From Lachnoclostridium sp. Marseille-P6806 (GTDB taxonomy: Bacteria > Bacillota > Clostridia > Lachnospirales > Lachnospiraceae): 64,000 bases of DNA. Positions within the stretch are counted from its first letter, which is position 1. The number at the start of each line of letters is the position of its first letter. The position numbers were made by a program, and so were the translations under genes. The notes under the pieces were generated by a model. That model was not told the DNA's origin and made no database searches. It was given only the letters and a program-made list of their open reading frames with translations. Of the stretch, positions 61,835 to 64,000 are shown one piece after another. The DNA lies in contig NZ_LR130575.1 in assembly GCF_900625025.1 (NCBI RefSeq), forward strand, positions 186,001 to 250,000, in the 5' to 3' direction.

Positions 61835-62107
61835 ATGGGCGTTATTCGTTGGGTCTTTACCATTTTGATGATTTTGGACGGCGTCGCGCTGGCGTCTGTC
61901 ATTCTGTTTCAGCAGGGGCGGGATCAGAATCTGGGGGCTATCAGCGGTGCGGCGGAGATGATCGCGCAGTCGGCGATCGGCGGCGAGGATAAGTCGAAAA
62001 GCGTATGGAAGCGGCGCACACCGGAGGCAAGGCTCAAGAAAGCCACGGTCGTTCTGTCTGTCTGTTTCTTTGTGTTCGCGATTCTGCTTAACATGAAGTT
62101 GTTCTGA
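61835..62107 (+). CDS. secG: Preprotein translocase subunit SecG
   Basis: A 90-residue protein with two helices. IRWVFTILMILDGVALASVI is the first, followed by the conserved loop LFQQGRDQNLGAISGAAE (family 'QQGKGAGLGAAFGG' type) and the second helix VVLSVCFFVFAILLNMKLF. SecG stimulates SecYEG-mediated export by topology change. GGGAGAG precedes ATG 61835. It has its own promoter and ends at a hairpin terminator before rnr, the usual secG-rnr order. Confidence 0.93.
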   Translation: MGVIRWVFTILMILDGVALASVILFQQGRDQNLGAISGAAEMIAQSAIGGEDKSKSVWKRRTPEARLKKATVVLSVCFFVFAILLNMKLF

Positions 62108-62128
62108 GGTTCGGATCAACGCTTGTCC

Positions 62129-62160
62129 GGCGCCCTTTCGAGAGGAGAGGGCGCCTTTTT
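62129..62160 (+). terminator. Terminator after secG
   Basis: GGCGCCCT (62129-62136) pairs perfectly with AGGGCGCC (62148-62155), followed by TTTTT. Some read-through into rnr is likely because no separate promoter is obvious there. Confidence 0.88.
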
Positions 62161-62206
62161 CACTTTGCCGGCCGCGGACGGGAATACAGCGGCGTGAGGA
62201 GATTTT

Positions 62207-64000
62207 TTGCGAGGGCGGAAAAAAGCAGAGTATAATACGGAGCGCCGCTATACCGGCGTGTTCCAGAGCAATATCCGGGGCTTCGGCTTCGTTGTGGTGG
62301 AAGGGCTGGAGCAGGACCTTTTTGTCCCTGCGGGCCGGACGGGAAATGCGTTTTACGGCGACACGGTGGAGGTCCGCGTTCTCGGGGAAAAGGGAGGAAA
62401 ACGGCAGGGCCGGGAAAAGCACCGGACGGAGGCGGAGATTCTTCGCATTGCGGAGCACGGTGTCACGCGAATTGTCGGAACCTTTCGCAGGGACCGCGGG
62501 CACGGCTGTGTGACGCCGGACAACAGCCGCATTCCCTTTGATTTTCATGTGGCGGGAAAAGACAGCGCAGGCGTGGCGGACGGCGACAAGGTCGTGCTGG
62601 ACATCACGGATTACGGCTCCCCCGCAAGGAGTCCGCGGGGGCGGATCACGGAGGTGCTCGGTGCAGCGGATGCCCCCGGCGTGGATATTCTGTCGATCAT
62701 ACGGGCGAATGGCCTGCCGGAGGAATTTCCGGAGGAGGTCCGCAGGGAGGCTCAGCGTGTGCCCCGCTCTCTTGGCCCGTCTGCTCCGGACGGCCGGGAG
62801 GATCTGCGGCGTCTTACCATGGTGACGATCGACGGGGAGGACACAAAGGATATCGACGATGCGGTGTCTCTTGAAAGGACAGAGGACGGAGGCTGTGTGC
62901 TCGGCGTGCACATCGCCGATGTCTCGCATTATGTGACGGAGGGAAGCGCGCTGGACGCAGAGGCCGCGGAGCGGGGAACCAGCATTTATCTTGCGGACCG
63001 CGTCATTCCGATGCTTCCCCGTGAGCTTTCCAACGGGATCTGCTCCCTGAATGAGGGAGAGAATCGCTGTGCGCTGAGCTGCATCATGTATTTCGATGCG
63101 GCGGGAAACCGCACCGGTTTCCGCATCGCGGAGTCTGTTGTGAGGATAGACGTCCGCTGCAGCTACAACGGGGTGCAGAGGCTTTTTGACAGCGGTGATG
63201 CCTCGGAGCTTCGGCTTCGACTTGAGGGGCAGCACGGCGGCTCCGCCTATCGCGGAGAAAAAACGGCGCTCACGCGGATTGCGAGAATGCTGCGCAGAAT
63301 GAGAAAGCTCTCCGCCGTTCTGACAAGGAAAAAAGAACAGAGAGGAGCGATTGATTTCGCTTTTCCGGAGGCGAAAATCATCCTCGATTCCAAGGGGCGG
63401 CCGACAGACATTCGTCCCGGGGAGCGGAGCGAGGCGACGGAGCTGATCGAGAATTTTATGCTGGCGGCCAATGAGTCGGTGGCGGAATTCTGCTCAGGGA
63501 AAGAGCTTCCCTTTGTCTACCGGAGCCACGGAGCGCCGGAGCCGGAGAAAGTCCGGGGGCTCCTTGATTTCCTGCGGGGCACGGGACTGGCAAAGCCGGG
63601 AGAGGACAGCGTCTCCTCCGGGATATCGCCGGAGCGCATCTCGCCCCTGCAGGTTCGCCGGATCCTTGAGGAGGCCCGCGGGACGGCGGCGGAGGCCACG
63701 CTGAACCGGATGGCGCTCCGCAGTATGCAGCAGGCGAGATACACGACGGAGTGCGAGGGACATTTCGGACTGGCACTCCGGTATTACTGTCATTTCACCA
63801 GCCCGATCCGCCGCTATCCCGATCTGCAGATTCACCGGATCATAAAGGAATTTCTGCATGCGCAGGCGGCGGGAAGAAAAAAACTTGCGCCGGAAAGAAC
63901 GGAGCACTACCGCGGGCTTCTGGGAGATGTTGCGCGCCGATCCTCGAACCGGGAGCGCCGTGCCGACGACGCGGAGCGGCAGACGGAAAAGCTGAAAAAG
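62207..64000 (+). CDS. rnr: Ribonuclease R, 3' partial, lacking the N-terminal helix-turn-helix
   Basis: The frame runs from TTG 62207 (GAGGAG five bases upstream, TGA in frame at 62195) to the window end, 598 codons. Two cold-shock domains (RYTGVFQSNIRGFGFVVVEG and IVGTFRRDRGHGCV) precede the RNB exoribonuclease domain with its metal site DGEDTKDIDDAVSLE near residue 208, GVHIADVSHYV, IPMLPRELSNGICSLNEGEN and HFTSPIRRYPDLQIHRI. The C-terminal S1 domain should lie beyond the window. The winged-helix domain at the front of many RNase R proteins is absent. It degrades structured RNA 3' to 5' and, with SmpB-tmRNA, defective mRNA. Confidence 0.95.
   Translation, partial: MRGRKKAEYNTERRYTGVFQSNIRGFGFVVVEGLEQDLFVPAGRTGNAFYGDTVEVRVLGEKGGKRQGREKHRTEAEILRIAEHGVTRIVGTFRRDRGHGCVTPDNSRIPFDFHVAGKDSAGVADGDKVVLDITDYGSPARSPRGRITEVLGAADAPGVDILSIIRANGLPEEFPEEVRREAQRVPRSLGPSAPDGREDLRRLTMVTIDGEDTKDIDDAVSLERTEDGGCVLGVHIADVSHYVTEGSALDAEAAERGTSIYLADRVIPMLPRELSNGICSLNEGENRCALSCIMYFDAAGNRTGFRIAESVVRIDVRCSYNGVQRLFDSGDASELRLRLEGQHGGSAYRGEKTALTRIARMLRRMRKLSAVLTRKKEQRGAIDFAFPEAKIILDSKGRPTDIRPGERSEATELIENFMLAANESVAEFCSGKELPFVYRSHGAPEPEKVRGLLDFLRGTGLAKPGEDSVSSGISPERISPLQVRRILEEARGTAAEATLNRMALRSMQQARYTTECEGHFGLALRYYCHFTSPIRRYPDLQIHRIIKEFLHAQAAGRKKLAPERTEHYRGLLGDVARRSSNRERRADDAERQTEKLKK

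Noticed and set aside
62230-62236. TATAAT near the start of rnr as a promoter
   Set aside because: It is inside the coding sequence just after the start codon, so it cannot drive the full gene.

Overview
The window reads as a GC-rich chromosome segment of an anaerobic Gram-positive Clostridia member, most likely a Lachnospiraceae-type organism. The basis is RNase Y, RqcH, the secG-rnr pair, a YtrA-type GntR regulator with an ABC transporter and a DUF6449-type permease, the yicC/gmk/rpoZ/rimO/pgsA order, and strong ribosome binding sites with frequent GTG and TTG starts. I cannot name the genus from sequence alone.

Bases 1-36915 are a large surface-polysaccharide locus, nearly all on the + strand and mostly translationally coupled. 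It opens with a CgeB-like glycosyltransferase cut by the window edge and a GT4 enzyme. These are followed by an AT-richer accessory patch (2.2-4.7 kb) holding a frameshifted DUF2971 gene and an AAA/DUF4143 ATPase. Next comes a phosphocholine module: a three-part HTH / LicC-like / LicA-like protein and a BCCT choline-type carrier. A long operon then carries a UDP-HexNAc 2-epimerase, GT-C-like membrane proteins, two acyltransferase-3 proteins (one fused to a GT-D/DUF1792 glycosyltransferase), a PglK-type ABC flippase, LicD, several GT4 and GT2 enzymes, a NodB-like deacetylase, a second LicC-like protein and a Wzy-like polymerase.

The most unusual part is 28.2-36.9 kb. A DltA-like amino-acid adenylating enzyme, a carrier protein, a fold-III PLP decarboxylase, a DltD/AlgX-like SGNH protein and an MBOAT acyltransferase lie in a row, followed by a small anchored protein and a GT-C-like protein. 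This is a Dlt-like export-and-acylation system with a decarboxylase built in. I infer that it may decorate the polymer with an amine made by decarboxylating a carrier-bound amino acid.

Bases 36.9-50.5 kb are mostly housekeeping: rny, aroF, glgA, a SpoVB/YtgP-type flippase, then (minus strand) an SGNH hydrolase and rqcH, an AbiEii toxin fragment, yicC, a highly structured intergenic repeat, gmk, rpoZ and rimO. Bases 50.5-56.4 kb hold pgsA, GtrA, thiN and two more GT-C-like membrane proteins. Bases 56.4-64 kb hold gpmI, a self-contained GntR/ABC operon with a visible promoter and operator, secG, and the start of rnr, cut by the window end.

No rRNA, tRNA, CRISPR array or complete insertion sequence was seen.
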